Origin: Ruminococcus sp. 210702-SL.1.03
GTDB taxonomy: Bacteria; Bacillota; Clostridia; Oscillospirales; Ruminococcaceae
Reading direction: 5' to 3'
Assembly (NCBI RefSeq): GCF_020559915.1
Contig: NZ_JAJCLZ010000014.1
Location: forward strand, 1 to 61,743
Length of the DNA stretch: 61,743 nt
Notes under the pieces: generated by a model
Seen by the model: only the letters and a program-made list of their open reading frames with translations
What the model was told of the DNA's origin: nothing
Databases searched by the model: none
In this document: in pieces, positions 7,535 through 16,869 of the stretch
How positions within the stretch are numbered: the stretch's first letter is position 1
How the letters are laid out: each line of letters begins with the position of its first letter
Translations under genes and position numbers: made by a program

Positions 7535-8806
7535 TCAATATCCCTGTATCGCGCTCGTTATGTCGTAATATGTGTAAGTTTCGCCGTCGAGCGCACACTT
7601 CGCGGACGACTGGTCGAAAGCCGCCGCGAGCTTCTTTTCGTACACTCCCCTCGGCACTTGCGCATCGTTTATGTAGTATTCGTAATAGTCCTGCACATCG
7701 CCCGTACCTGTATATGCACCGTCAGGCAGATAATATTTTCCGCTGAGTTTCAGTTTAGGCTTGCCGCCGCTTATCGTGTAAACATCGTCAGTAAAAGAAT
7801 CCATATGTCCGCTGTTGTACTTGAATATTCCGCCCGCTTCAATATAGTAAATGCCCGAGCTGTTGCCGCCGTGTATCTCTGAGACCTCGCCGTCGGCATA
7901 CGTCAGCAGACCCGAACCGCCCGCGCCGAAGCCCGAATCGTAAAATACCTCAGGCACTTCGTCGCCGTCAATATCAATTATCGCGAACTGCGAAACCTCG
8001 AAAAACATAGAAGAATCGCTGAAATTTTCGGCTATCGTATTATCTATGTAGTCGATATACGCCTGCTTCCATTCGCCGCTGTCGACGGGTTTATCTTCAA
8101 TGGCAAACTCCTGCGAATCGCTGTCGTAATCAAGTTCAAGCTGTACCCAATCGTGATAGCCTTTGCTGAAATCGTTGTATGTGGTATAGGCGTGTCCGTC
8201 CTCCACTGTAAAGCCTTGAAGTTCGCCCGAAACCGCCAGCTCCTGCATCTTGCCGTTTTTTACGGAAAAAAGATATGTTACCGAGCCAGAGCCGCCGTTG
8301 TGGGTGTTTATCGCAAGATACTTCTTTCCCTTAAATTCCACCAGCGAATCATAGTTTACGTTATAATTCGTTCCCCAAAATTCATCTCGCATAAGGCTGA
8401 CGTTTCCATCACGGTCTACGGCGTATACCGCGGTTATTGTTTCGCCGCCTATTATTGCGTAAGCCTCCTTAGTACCATCGCCGTCGTAATCGTCATAGTA
8501 CCACTTGCTCGCCGCCGCGCCCGCTTCGGCTTCCAGCTTTTCTTTCAGTTCGTCCTCGGAAAGGGCTGGGGACTGCTCTTTCAGTCCCAGCGCTTCGTCA
8601 AGCTTATCCTTAGCCGTATCAGACGATTCGGACTGCTTAGTGGTCTGCTGACCCTGCCCGTCCACCAACTGCTGAGAGCCGTTTTGCGCGGTAGCAGCCG
8701 CAGTTTCACGCGAGGGGGTGTCGTCATTTTCAGTACTGCCGCAGGCGGAGAGGGTGAGGGTGAGAGCCAATGTGAAGAGTAATATTTTAGATCTATTTGC
8801 AGACAT
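7535..8806 (-). CDS. Lipoprotein with DxDGD repeats
   Basis: A 423-residue predicted lipoprotein. The signal peptide ends in the lipobox LSAC (Cys22), then a Ser/Thr/Gln-rich linker. The mature part carries calcium-loop-like sequences (YDGDGTKEAY, IDIDGDEVPEVFYDSG) like those of FG-GAP/VCBS-type domains, and ends in an acidic, Tyr-rich region. It is presumably anchored on the outer face of the membrane. Function not recognised. TTGTTACCTCC on the plus strand just after 8806 is the complement of its GGAGG site. Confidence 0.8.
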   Translation of the reverse strand: MSANRSKILLFTLALTLTLSACGSTENDDTPSRETAAATAQNGSQQLVDGQGQQTTKQSESSDTAKDKLDEALGLKEQSPALSEDELKEKLEAEAGAAASKWYYDDYDGDGTKEAYAIIGGETITAVYAVDRDGNVSLMRDEFWGTNYNVNYDSLVEFKGKKYLAINTHNGGSGSVTYLFSVKNGKMQELAVSGELQGFTVEDGHAYTTYNDFSKGYHDWVQLELDYDSDSQEFAIEDKPVDSGEWKQAYIDYIDNTIAENFSDSSMFFEVSQFAIIDIDGDEVPEVFYDSGFGAGGSGLLTYADGEVSEIHGGNSSGIYYIEAGGIFKYNSGHMDSFTDDVYTISGGKPKLKLSGKYYLPDGAYTGTGDVQDYYEYYINDAQVPRGVYEKKLAAAFDQSSAKCALDGETYTYYDITSAIQGY

Positions 8807-8840
8807 TTGTTGTTACCTCCTTTTATTTCATCTGATACAC

Positions 8841-10111
8841 TTAGCTTGCTAAATTATTCAGCGCATTTATCATATTGTCAAATACATATGCGTTGTCGTC
8901 AGTATCGGTAAGACTATACTTATTAAATGATTTCACAAGAGCCGCTTTTCTCTCCGCCTTGCTCAATCCGTCATAGCAGTTAGATATAGTAGACGCAGCA
9001 CCGTCATTCATCCCGCCTTCGTAATAAACCTCGTTCTTCATAGTCCATGTGCATGGTATAGTTCCTATGCTGCTTATTGAGAAAGTATAATTATCCTTTT
9101 TATCGTTCAGATACGCGATAAGTCGGCTTTTTGAGATCTTTTCGGTACTGGAATCAAGATAAAAACTATCTTCAACATCTTCAAATCTATCGTCCGATGT
9201 ATATCCGCAAAGCATCTCCTCGCTGTATTTTCCGCCGCTGAAATCCATTTTTATAATATTTCGAGCTTGCAGATCCGGAAATGTTCCGCTGTATGTATAT
9301 ATGTGTTCTCCCGTTTTCCTATCTTTCATTATCATCGCATCTATATATCCCAGTCCCGGATTAGGGGCGTAGTTTGCGAATACGCTCGCCGAGTATTCCC
9401 TATCCGGGTCATTAGCGTTTACAATATGTTTTAGCTTTCCATTGTCCGTAACTTTAAAATAATCATAATTGATACCGCCCTGAGCCTGCTGAGCCAAAGC
9501 TCCGCCCACTATAAACTCGGGATCTCCATCAAAATCAATGTCTTCAAACCAGCAATAAACGTTGTCTGTCGAGCCTATATATGAATTATTCCATTTGTCC
9601 AGCCACATATCTTCATTATCCATTACCGCTTTAGCATACTTTTCGGCTTTGGTAAGATTTTTCTTTAGCTTGATGTAATCCGAAAGATAATTTACCTCTC
9701 CGCCGCTTACAGATACCTCTGTACCGGCTTTCTGATAACCGCTCTTTGTAACGCTAAGCTTATAATCGCCAGCAGCGAGCAGCAGCTCAAAATGTCCGTA
9801 GCGGTCGGTTTTCACGGTAGTTTTGTCAGATTTGTCGGCTTTGTTCACAGCCGTTACAACAGCGCCTTTAAGCTTTTTATTGCTGCTGTCCGTGACCCAG
9901 CCCATAACTTCGCCATACAGCGGCTCTGCAACAGGGCCGCCGTTTTCTTTCTTTTCCTTGAATGCCCATTCTACGGCCTTAAAGCAATCCACCACCGGAT
10001 AATCCTTTTTTGAAGCGTCGGTAACAGACCCGCAGACTATCTCTTTTACCTTCTCACCGGTAAGGGTATTATCAATGCTCCAAACGTCAGCGCATACGCC
10101 CGCAACGGCGG
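8841..10111 (-). pseudogene. C-terminal part of a frameshifted S8 protease (CarboxypepD_reg-like plus unknown domain)
   Basis: This is the downstream half of the protease gene broken at about 10110. Reading one base off from the catalytic motif, the sequence continues sensibly: AVAGVCADVWSIDNTLTGEK, then a linker, then the open frame from 9995. That frame holds a carboxypeptidase-regulatory-like beta-sandwich (GWVTDSSNKKLKGAVVTA to GDYKLSVTKSGYQ, about residues 30-95). A 290-residue C-terminal domain with an FDGDPEF calcium-like loop follows. No ribosome site precedes 9995, so this half is probably not translated alone unless the frameshift is a sequencing error. Confidence 0.75.
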
Positions 10112-11494
10112 AGCAGCCATGGAAGTGCCCATTTTATAACCATATGTTCCAGTATAATTCTCTGCTTTAGCTATATTCTCCATGTCTGGGACAGTAGAGA
10201 ATATTCTGCATTTTTCAATTCCTCCCGGAGCATATATATCACAATTAAGATTTGAATAATATGATCTTTTTAAATTTACATCTACAGCTCCTACAACAAT
10301 TATCCTTGATGAAACTTTTTCAAATTTATTATTTGCTTTTATGTAATTCAGAGTAGAAGCATATTTAGAATCTACATTTTTGGTATTTATCGTTTTTCTA
10401 AAATCTTTTTTCTTTATTTCAACAGCATTATTCGAATCATTTCCCGCACATGAACAAATAACAAAGTCATATCCTTTATCTATTAGTCTATTAAGGAAAT
10501 CTCCAAGCAAATTTGCTCTGTCTTCCAAATCAGCTAATTCTGCTTCCTTTTCTTTTTCATTTCCATATTCAACTAACACGCCGGATTCGTCACCATATGA
10601 ACAGTTTATCACCTTTACATTTCTTAATATCAATTCTGAAAAATAAATTTTTTCCATCATTGAAGAAACGGCATTTTCTGAGTACTTATCCTCATATATA
10701 TCTTCCGTTTTTTTGGCTGAACCCCAAAACGATACCCCATATAAAAGTGAGTTTCCATATGGATATACACCGCAAATACCCTCTTTATTATTGCTTTTTG
10801 CAGCCATTATTCCGGCAACGTGTGTTCCGTGGGAAAGAATATCTTCTGTTTTAACATTTGTATCTATATCTCTATCCTCATTGCTGTTTGCTCCATTCAA
10901 ATAGAACACACCATTATCTGCAAAACCAAGATCCTCGTGTTTTGTATCAAAACCTGTGTCTATCAATCCGACTTTGACTGGCTCGATATTATCTTTTTTC
11001 AACTCCATTGATTTCCAAGCCATTGGGGCATTTATTGCTTTCATATTCCACAATTTATCATCCGCAGAAAGTTTGACTTTGTTTTTTAATGGATCATATC
11101 CTTTAAGAAAATCATCGCTCCATTCTTTTCCCACATTTACATCATAGTCTACGCTTTCGCTGCCGATATTGCTTACATAATTCACATCTGCTGACACTAT
11201 GGCTTCTTCCTGCTTCACCTGCTCGGCAAGCTGTTTAAGCTCATCAAGGGTCTTTATGTCTGAAAGCTGCCACTGATAATCGCCCGTTTGCTCTATTTCA
11301 CCGACTATCTCTGCGCCGTATTTTTCCGCAAGCTCTTCTATGTAGCTTTTTGCAACGCCGTCCTGCGCAACTACCAGCAGCTCATCATCCATAAACTGAA
11401 CCGCTTCCGAACTGCCTATATGCTCTTCATCTACGGCTTTGCAATACAGCTCGCCGATGTTGTTTTCGTCATACGTCTTTTGCTCAGTATTCAT
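10046..11494 (-). pseudogene. N-terminal part of S8 (subtilisin-like) serine protease, truncated and frameshifted
   Basis: The catalytic domain is clear: Asp in VGLIDTGFDTKHEDL, His in LSHGTHVAGIMAAKS, oxyanion Asn in CSCAGNDS, and Ser in GTSMAAP. An I9-like propeptide precedes it (MDDELLVVAQDG to EEAIVSADVNY). Two defects are visible. The signal peptide is missing: the frame upstream of the Met at 11494 runs into the neighbouring lipoprotein in another phase. One base is missing directly after the catalytic Ser motif (plus-strand 10109-10111), so the reading frame ends at 10046. Downstream coding resumes in the shifted frame. Probably a dead gene, otherwise a sequencing error. Confidence 0.8.
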
Positions 11495-11499
11495 GGGTA

Positions 11500-12633
11500 T
11501 CACAGTATTGCTAGATGTATCGGCGGCACTGTGGTCGACCACCACCGCAGGACGCGTCCACAGTGATAATGCCCGAAAACGCCGCCCGAGGGGTCGCTCG
11601 TCCACTGCACTGCAAACCCGTCGCTGCCGTTGAGCTGTACCCTCAGCACTATAAAATATCCCGCGTCGGCGTTGTCGCAAAGCGCCTGAGCTATCTTTTT
11701 CGCGCCGCCCTCGCTGATACTTTCGGGGTCGCTGGCGTCATACACCTTGTCTGGCGTTACCTGCCAGCTTTCATCGCAGCTGCCCGAAAATACGCTGTCC
11801 ATCGGGTAGCCGCAAGTTTCGGCGTCCGCCAAATTCTCAGCCAAAGCAACATAAGCCGTCTTGCTGTTGCTGTTTGCGGTTTTCAGCTGCGATTTTTTAT
11901 CGTACTCGGAATCACCCGAGCCGTTCTCAGCGTCAAATTCGCTGTCTGCTTCTTCCATTTCTTCGAGCGTTACGGTGTCGGTACCGTTAAGAAAAGGCAA
12001 TAGCTTTCCATCAACGTTGAGTAAAATGAAGCCAAAAGACAAATATCCCATATTGTTCTCACATTCCATTACCATCATCACAAATGCTGTGGTACAGTAA
12101 GAATATCCGTCGGGAGCATCCTCTTTTTCTTCCTGCAAATACACTTTCATTATTTTGTTTTGTTCCAGCAGCTCGCTCCTTACACTTGCGCTTTCAAAAG
12201 TATCGCGGTCATCGTCAAGATTCTCCTGCATATCGCTCTCGGTATCTTCAGGCTCAAGCTCTTTCAACAGCTCAAAATTTGATGCTTTTTTGTAAGCCTC
12301 AAAATCGTCAGCCGCTATCGCCTTAGCCAAATTCATGCAGGAGTTTACATATCTGTCGAGCTGCGCCTTATCGGTGTTTACGCCATCGCCGAGTAAGGTC
12401 TTGTATTCGTAGTCGGTGTTTATCTCGATATCCGCATCGTCTGCTGCCGCGCCGCCTGCAATAACGTCCATTACCGACTTTTTGGAGTCTGAAGCGCTGT
12501 TATCGCCCGCGCCGGCGCTTGCAGAGCCTGCGTTGTTTTTGCTGTGTTTTTTGCTTGACAAGCCGCTGCTTCCGCACCCCGCCATGCTAAGCGCGATGAC
12601 TGCCGCGCATACCGCCGCTGTTAATTTTTTCAT
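11500..12633 (-). CDS. Lipoprotein, paralogue 1 (3' end lost at a junction)
   Basis: A 377-residue predicted lipoprotein with signal peptide MKKLTAAVCAAVIALSMAGC and a good GGAGG site. Module X (INTDYEYK to about YLSFGF) comes first and module Y (KTANSNSKTAYVALAENLAD to AVQWTSDPSGGVFGHY) second. The neighbouring paralogue carries the same two modules in the opposite order. After VFGHY the similarity stops and 20 unrelated residues follow, ending in WWSTTVPPIHLAIL. That tail lies in a nest of palindromes at 11528-11566 where the gene seems to have been joined to the truncated protease. Function unknown. Confidence 0.75.
   Translation of the reverse strand: MKKLTAAVCAAVIALSMAGCGSSGLSSKKHSKNNAGSASAGAGDNSASDSKKSVMDVIAGGAAADDADIEINTDYEYKTLLGDGVNTDKAQLDRYVNSCMNLAKAIAADDFEAYKKASNFELLKELEPEDTESDMQENLDDDRDTFESASVRSELLEQNKIMKVYLQEEKEDAPDGYSYCTTAFVMMVMECENNMGYLSFGFILLNVDGKLLPFLNGTDTVTLEEMEEADSEFDAENGSGDSEYDKKSQLKTANSNSKTAYVALAENLADAETCGYPMDSVFSGSCDESWQVTPDKVYDASDPESISEGGAKKIAQALCDNADAGYFIVLRVQLNGSDGFAVQWTSDPSGGVFGHYHCGRVLRWWSTTVPPIHLAIL
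11528..11566. repeat. Nested palindromes at the lipoprotein/protease junction
   Basis: CACTGTGG (11528-11535) and CCACAGTG (11559-11566) flank two further perfect palindromes, GTGGTCGACCAC (11532-11543) and GGACGCGTCC (11551-11560). Protein similarity of both neighbouring genes ends at this spot. Confidence 0.7.
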
Positions 12634-12648
12634 AGTCTTTACCTCCGT

Positions 12649-13590
12649 TTATTTTATTGTGACGCTGTCCATCATTACAAAGCTTGCGCTCTCAGTTTTT
12701 TGGCACTGCTGAGTCAGCACCGTATCTGTACCGAACCATATATCCATGTAAAATTCGTCCTCGCAGCCGTCATATATCTTTATTTCCGTTACGCGCTGTT
12801 CCAGCTTTTCCTCCGTAAGCCCGCTGCTTTCGGCGTACTCGCAGAATGAATCGAACGTTTCTTTAAGCTCGCTGTCGGTCATGTCCTCCTCGCCGATAAC
12901 GGAAAGATCTATCGTACTTTTAAAGGTATCAAAGTCCTTACGGCATATAGCCCTCGCCTGCTTTTTGGAAGTTTCGGCAAGTTCGCTTACTTCCTCTGTC
13001 TGAAGATATACCGTGTCGTCGGTTATATATTTGTAATCGGTGTTTATATCGTTGTTGCCGCTCGATATATATAATTTTCCCCACTCAGGTTCGCCCGAGG
13101 TGTGGTCTTTCCATTCGATGGAGTATGGGTATTGCCCAAACACAGTGCTGTTTTCGTCGGCTTTCCACTGCACCGCGTATGTATCGTTGCCGCCTATCTG
13201 ACATTTTATAATGATAAAGCAGCCCTTGTTATCAAGCTTGTCTGCGATCTTCTGCGCGGCGCTGTCATCTATGCTTTCAGCGGCGTTGTACGTTTTATCC
13301 GCGCTGAGTTTGTAGTCGCCCTCGCCTTTTCCTTCAAGCAGTTTTGACAATGAGATACCGTTCACTTCGGCATCGGCAACTATTTCCGCAAGACAATTAT
13401 AAACTGTTTTTGTCTTGCTGTTCGCCGTTTCAAGATCTTTGCTTGTTTCAGTGCCAATTATCTTTCCAACAGCCGATCCATCAGAATTACTGTCTTTATC
13501 TTTGCTCCTGCTTCCGCTGTCCCCGCTTCCGCACCCCGCCATACTAATTGCGATGACCACCGCGCATACCGCCGCTGTTAATTTCTTCAT
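12649..13590 (-). CDS. Lipoprotein, paralogue 2 (swapped domain order)
   Basis: A 313-residue predicted lipoprotein starting at the ATG at 13590, behind CGGAGG. The signal peptide MKKLTAAVCAVVIAISMAGC is almost identical to that of the downstream gene. Here module Y (LETANSKTKTVYNCLAEIVADAE to VFGQYPYSIEW) precedes module X (DINTDYKYITDD to the end). The Y module is complete, so it shows what paralogue 1 lost. A longer frame starting at 13671 is unsupported. The promoter at 13643-13671 drives it. Function unknown; likely surface-exposed. Confidence 0.8.
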   Translation of the reverse strand: MKKLTAAVCAVVIAISMAGCGSGDSGSRSKDKDSNSDGSAVGKIIGTETSKDLETANSKTKTVYNCLAEIVADAEVNGISLSKLLEGKGEGDYKLSADKTYNAAESIDDSAAQKIADKLDNKGCFIIIKCQIGGNDTYAVQWKADENSTVFGQYPYSIEWKDHTSGEPEWGKLYISSGNNDINTDYKYITDDTVYLQTEEVSELAETSKKQARAICRKDFDTFKSTIDLSVIGEEDMTDSELKETFDSFCEYAESSGLTEEKLEQRVTEIKIYDGCEDEFYMDIWFGTDTVLTQQCQKTESASFVMMDSVTIK

Positions 13591-13642
13591 AGTTTTTACC
13601 TCCGTTGTATCAGTATATTTGCATTTATTTGCGTGCAAGATA

Positions 13643-13671
13643 ATTATAGCATTTGTATGAATGCAAATCAA
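13643..13671 (-). promoter_or_regulatory. Promoter of the lipoprotein run, with embedded inverted repeat
   Basis: On the minus strand TTGATT, 17 bp, TATAAT. The spacer contains GCATT-TGTATG-AATGC, an inverted repeat. It could be an operator for the divergent XRE-type regulator that starts at 13735. That is inference from position. Confidence 0.7.
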
Positions 13672-13734
13672 GCCTTTTACGCGCTATATGTGATAAAATC
13701 TACATAATAACTAAATAGCTAAGGAGCAGTTTGT

Positions 13735-13944
13735 ATGTATTTTTATCAGCGTATACGCGATATGCGCGAGGATAACGACCTCTCGCAGGAAAAAGTCGCA
13801 AAGATCCTCGGCATCACCCGCCAGCAGTACCAGCTTTACGAAAGCGGCAAGCGCGAGATACCCCTTCACCTCTTTATCCAACTCGCAAAGTTCTATAAGG
13901 TGTCCGCCGATTACCTCGCGGGTATCGAGACCCACCACGGCTGA
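13735..13944 (+). CDS. XRE-family HTH regulator
   Basis: A 69-residue protein made of a single Cro/CI-type helix-turn-helix (LSQEKVAKILGITRQQYQLYESGKREIPLHLFIQLAKFYKVSADYLAG). It has no ligand-binding domain. AAGGAG lies nine bases before the ATG. It is transcribed divergently from the lipoprotein/zinc-ribbon run, so control of that run is the natural guess, but nothing in the sequence proves it. Confidence 0.9.
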   Translation: MYFYQRIRDMREDNDLSQEKVAKILGITRQQYQLYESGKREIPLHLFIQLAKFYKVSADYLAGIETHHG

Positions 13945-14120
13945 CCCCCTGCCCTCTTTTATTCTACCATTTTTCGACACGTCTTTCAATAATTGCGGCG
14001 AAACTTGCATTTTTACGGCGAAATTGACACATATCGAATATTTTATTAATACTTTTACTCTTATATTTTCCAATTTTCTTGGTTTTCCCCTTGAAAAATC
14101 TTAATTTCTCCTTATCTTCA

Positions 14121-14149
14121 TTGACATCCACGCTTTGAGATGTTATAAT
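14121..14149 (+). promoter_or_regulatory. Promoter of the BspA-like gene
   Basis: TTGACA, 17 bp, TATAAT, a perfect consensus. The A/T-rich 200 bp before it holds no other clear feature. Confidence 0.85.
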
Positions 14150-14204
14150 TTATTCATAAAACAAAAGGCAACTCAAACGTTACTGATATAAGGAGATATG
14201 CACT

Positions 14205-15890
14205 ATGAAAAAAATATTGGCTGCGGCGCTTGCCGTTACCCTTACTTTCGGCTCTTCTGCCGCCGTTTTTGCTGAGCCTGCGGCTTCGCCCGACCTGATC
14301 GACGCTTACGAAAGCCTTCTTTCTGACAGCGCAGATGACAGCTCGCTCGCGGACGATACTTCCACTGCTGCGGATACCGATGATTCTGCCGACTCTGCTG
14401 AAGATACCTCGTCCGAAACAGAGGAGAACAGCGCGGCTGATACTAAGTCTGCCGACGAAAGCGCCGCTGACGTGAACACCGCCGACATCACCGCTGAGGC
14501 AAGTGTGCCTAAGGGTCTGAAATATAAAGCCGACAACGACGGCAATATCACCATCACCGGCTTTAAGAGCAAGGCTAAGTCGCTCACCATTCCCGCTGAG
14601 ATAGACGGCAAGCCCGTTACCGCTATAGGCGAGGCCGCTTTTCAGGAAAACACCACCCTCGAGAAAATAGTTATCCCCGAGGGCGTTGAGAGCATCGGCG
14701 ATATGGCTTTCTACGCCTGCGAAAACCTCAGCGATATTACCATACCCTCTACCGTGCAGGACTTCGGCATGTTGGCTTTTCTCGAGAGCGCATGGCTGAA
14801 CAATAAGGTCGCAGAAAACCAGTACGTTGTGGTAAACGATGTACTCGTAAGCGCAAACTACGTTGTCGGCACGGCTAAAGTACCAGATGGCGTAAAGCGC
14901 ATAGGCAGCGGCGCATTCGCGGGCGCGCTGGTTTTCAGCGTCAAGATACCTGACAGCGTTACGAAGATAGATGATGGCGCTTTCATGCTCTGCATGGCGC
15001 TTTACCGCATAACCATACCCGCATCTGTTGAAAGCATAGGCGACGCGGCTTTCTCGATGTGCTTATCCCTCGAAAGCGTTGACATCAAGCCCGGCGTAAA
15101 GACCATTGGCGAAGCGGCGTTCGCCGCCACCTCGCTCAAGACCGTAAAGATACCAGAAAGCGTAGAGAGCGTCGGCAGCTCCGCATTCTCGCTCTGCGAT
15201 TCGCTCAAGACCGTCATAATCTCTAAGAGCGTAAAGACCATCGGCACGGAAGCTTTCGCCGACTCGCCCGTAAAGAACATCTGGTACACCGGCAGCGCCG
15301 ACGAGTGGAACGCCATAGAGGGCGATTTCAGAAAAGACATAAAGTCCGCAAAAATGCACTGCAACAAGCCCGAGAGCCTGCGCCTCATCTCCGAAGCGCG
15401 CATAAAACTTTCCAGCAGCAAGTACGTTTACGACGGCAAGACCAAGACCCCCGAAGTCCGCGCATACCTCGGCGGCAAAAAGCTCACACTAAATAAAGAC
15501 TTCACCGTTTCTTACTCCAATAACAAGAATATAGGCATGGCGACCGTTACCGTAAAGGGCTGCGGCGAATACAGCGGAAGCTTCAGCAAAACTTTCAAAA
15601 TATCCACCGCTAAGCAGAAGATAACCAAGATAAAGGCGGCTAAGGGCGGATTTACCGCAAAGTGGAAAAAGCAGAGCATGGCTGACGGCTACCAGCTCAA
15701 ATACGCCAACAATTCCGACTTTGAGAACGGCAGATCGAAGTATGTAAAGACCAACAGCACGACCTCGCTGAGCGTAAGCAAGCTGAGATCGGGCAAGACA
15801 TGTTTCGTAAAAGTACGCAGCTACACCACCGTAGGCGGCAAGAAGATATACGGCGACTGGTCTGACGTAAAGGTCATCACCACCAAGTAA
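14205..15890 (+). CDS. BspA-like leucine-rich repeat surface protein
   Basis: A 561-residue secreted protein. Signal peptide (residues 1-22, ending VFAEPA), then a low-complexity Asp/Ser/Ala/Thr linker to about residue 95. LRR_5/BspA repeats follow (about 100-380, for example AIGEAAFQENTTLEKIVIPEGVESIGDMAF). Next is a short beta domain (about 400-465, YVYDGKTKTPEV to SYSNNKNIGMATVTVKG) and a C-terminal fibronectin III-like module (about 470-561, ADGYQLKYA to GKKIYGDWSDVKVIT). Such proteins usually mediate adhesion. No sortase motif or dockerin was seen, so how it attaches is unclear. It has a strong promoter and terminator of its own. Confidence 0.9.
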   Translation: MKKILAAALAVTLTFGSSAAVFAEPAASPDLIDAYESLLSDSADDSSLADDTSTAADTDDSADSAEDTSSETEENSAADTKSADESAADVNTADITAEASVPKGLKYKADNDGNITITGFKSKAKSLTIPAEIDGKPVTAIGEAAFQENTTLEKIVIPEGVESIGDMAFYACENLSDITIPSTVQDFGMLAFLESAWLNNKVAENQYVVVNDVLVSANYVVGTAKVPDGVKRIGSGAFAGALVFSVKIPDSVTKIDDGAFMLCMALYRITIPASVESIGDAAFSMCLSLESVDIKPGVKTIGEAAFAATSLKTVKIPESVESVGSSAFSLCDSLKTVIISKSVKTIGTEAFADSPVKNIWYTGSADEWNAIEGDFRKDIKSAKMHCNKPESLRLISEARIKLSSSKYVYDGKTKTPEVRAYLGGKKLTLNKDFTVSYSNNKNIGMATVTVKGCGEYSGSFSKTFKISTAKQKITKIKAAKGGFTAKWKKQSMADGYQLKYANNSDFENGRSKYVKTNSTTSLSVSKLRSGKTCFVKVRSYTTVGGKKIYGDWSDVKVITTK

Positions 15891-15953
15891 ACCGCAGATC
15901 ATACACATTCGGCATAAATGCGAAAAGTGATTTTTAGGTACTGATATTAAGAA

Positions 15954-15990
15954 ACGGGAGAAAGCCTTTTTGAAGCTTTCTCCCGTTTTT
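15954..15990 (+). terminator. Terminator after the BspA-like gene
   Basis: ACGGGAGAAAGC pairs with GCTTTCTCCCGT, followed by TTTTT. It may also stop transcription from the opposing phosphatase gene (stop at 16000). Confidence 0.85.
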
Positions 15991-15999
15991 GGTGCTGTT

Positions 16000-16845
16000 T
16001 TACTTTATAAATCCCGCCGCCGCGCAGGTTATGTTGTCTATGCCGCCGTGCGCCAGCGCACTTTTTACAAGCTTTTTCGCGCAGCCGAGCGTTTCGCCCG
16101 ACATTATCCGCGCTATCTCCTCCTGCGGACACATATCGTAAAGGCCGTCGCTGCAAAGCAGCAGCTTCATGCCGCGCTCGAGCTGTATAGGCTCGTAGGT
16201 CTGCGCCGTAAGCCCTCTGCCCTCTGCGTCTACGCCCAGAAAAAGCGTAAGCTTGTGGCTGTCGGGGCTGTTTTCCGCCTCCTCGAGCGTGTAGATGTTC
16301 GCCATGTACTTGCGCATAGCAAGCGTGTGGTCAAAGCTTATTTGGTCGATGTTCCCGCCCGCGCAGAGGTATATCCTGCTGTCGCCCAATGAAAAGGGGT
16401 AAGCCACCCCGCCGCGGATATACACAAGCGCAAAGGTAGTGCCGCCGCGATGAGAGCCGCTGTTTCCCAGCAGGCGGCATATCTCGCCGTTCACCTCCGC
16501 GACGTACTCGTTCACCGCGCCCTCGAGCCTTTCGGCGGGCAGGGTGTTGAGCTTTTCAAAAAGCGCCGCGCTGTGCACCGCAGCCGTTTCAGCCGCAAGG
16601 TCGCCGCAAGCCTCGCCGCCCATGCCGTCGCAGACTTCCAGCATAAAAGCCCCGCCCGTCATCTGCTCGCGGTAGGTAAGCGCGCTCTTCTCCCGCCGCC
16701 TGCGGTAGCCGTTCAGCGAAAAGCTGTCCTCGTTCACCGCGCGCACAAGCCCGCTGTGGGTGCTTATGCTTATATCAAATGTCATATTCGGCATGGCGAA
16801 CGCCCGCTGTGCCTTTATTTTCAGTTCGTCTTTCTTCACTTTCAT
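16000..16845 (-). CDS. PP2C-family Ser/Thr protein phosphatase
   Basis: A 281-residue metal-dependent phosphatase with the PP2C signatures in order: VNEDSF, CDGMGG (metal ligands), GGTTFALV, FSLGDSRIYL, LLCSDGLYDM and GGIDNIT. It has no membrane segment. The start at 16845 follows GGGGGGA. It is the last gene of the kinase / FHA-ABC / permease operon, 24 bp after the permease. It most likely reverses phosphorylation by the kinase encoded upstream. Pairing of a phosphatase with a Ser/Thr kinase is standard in Firmicutes (PrkC/PrpC), although that pair is a different locus type. Confidence 0.92.
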   Translation of the reverse strand: MKVKKDELKIKAQRAFAMPNMTFDISISTHSGLVRAVNEDSFSLNGYRRRREKSALTYREQMTGGAFMLEVCDGMGGEACGDLAAETAAVHSAALFEKLNTLPAERLEGAVNEYVAEVNGEICRLLGNSGSHRGGTTFALVYIRGGVAYPFSLGDSRIYLCAGGNIDQISFDHTLAMRKYMANIYTLEEAENSPDSHKLTLFLGVDAEGRGLTAQTYEPIQLERGMKLLLCSDGLYDMCPQEEIARIMSGETLGCAKKLVKSALAHGGIDNITCAAAGFIK

Positions 16846-16869
16846 CTTGCCTAATCCCCCCTGCGCAAG

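Noticed and set aside
11534..11560. Cloning adaptor at the lipoprotein/protease junction
   Set aside because: SalI- and MluI-containing palindromes are present, but the sequence does not match a complete known adaptor and the flanks share the local composition. Kept only as a caution.
14306..14611. Ser/Ala/Val-rich minus-strand frame inside the BspA-like gene
   Set aside because: Shadow of the low-complexity Asp/Ser/Ala linker.
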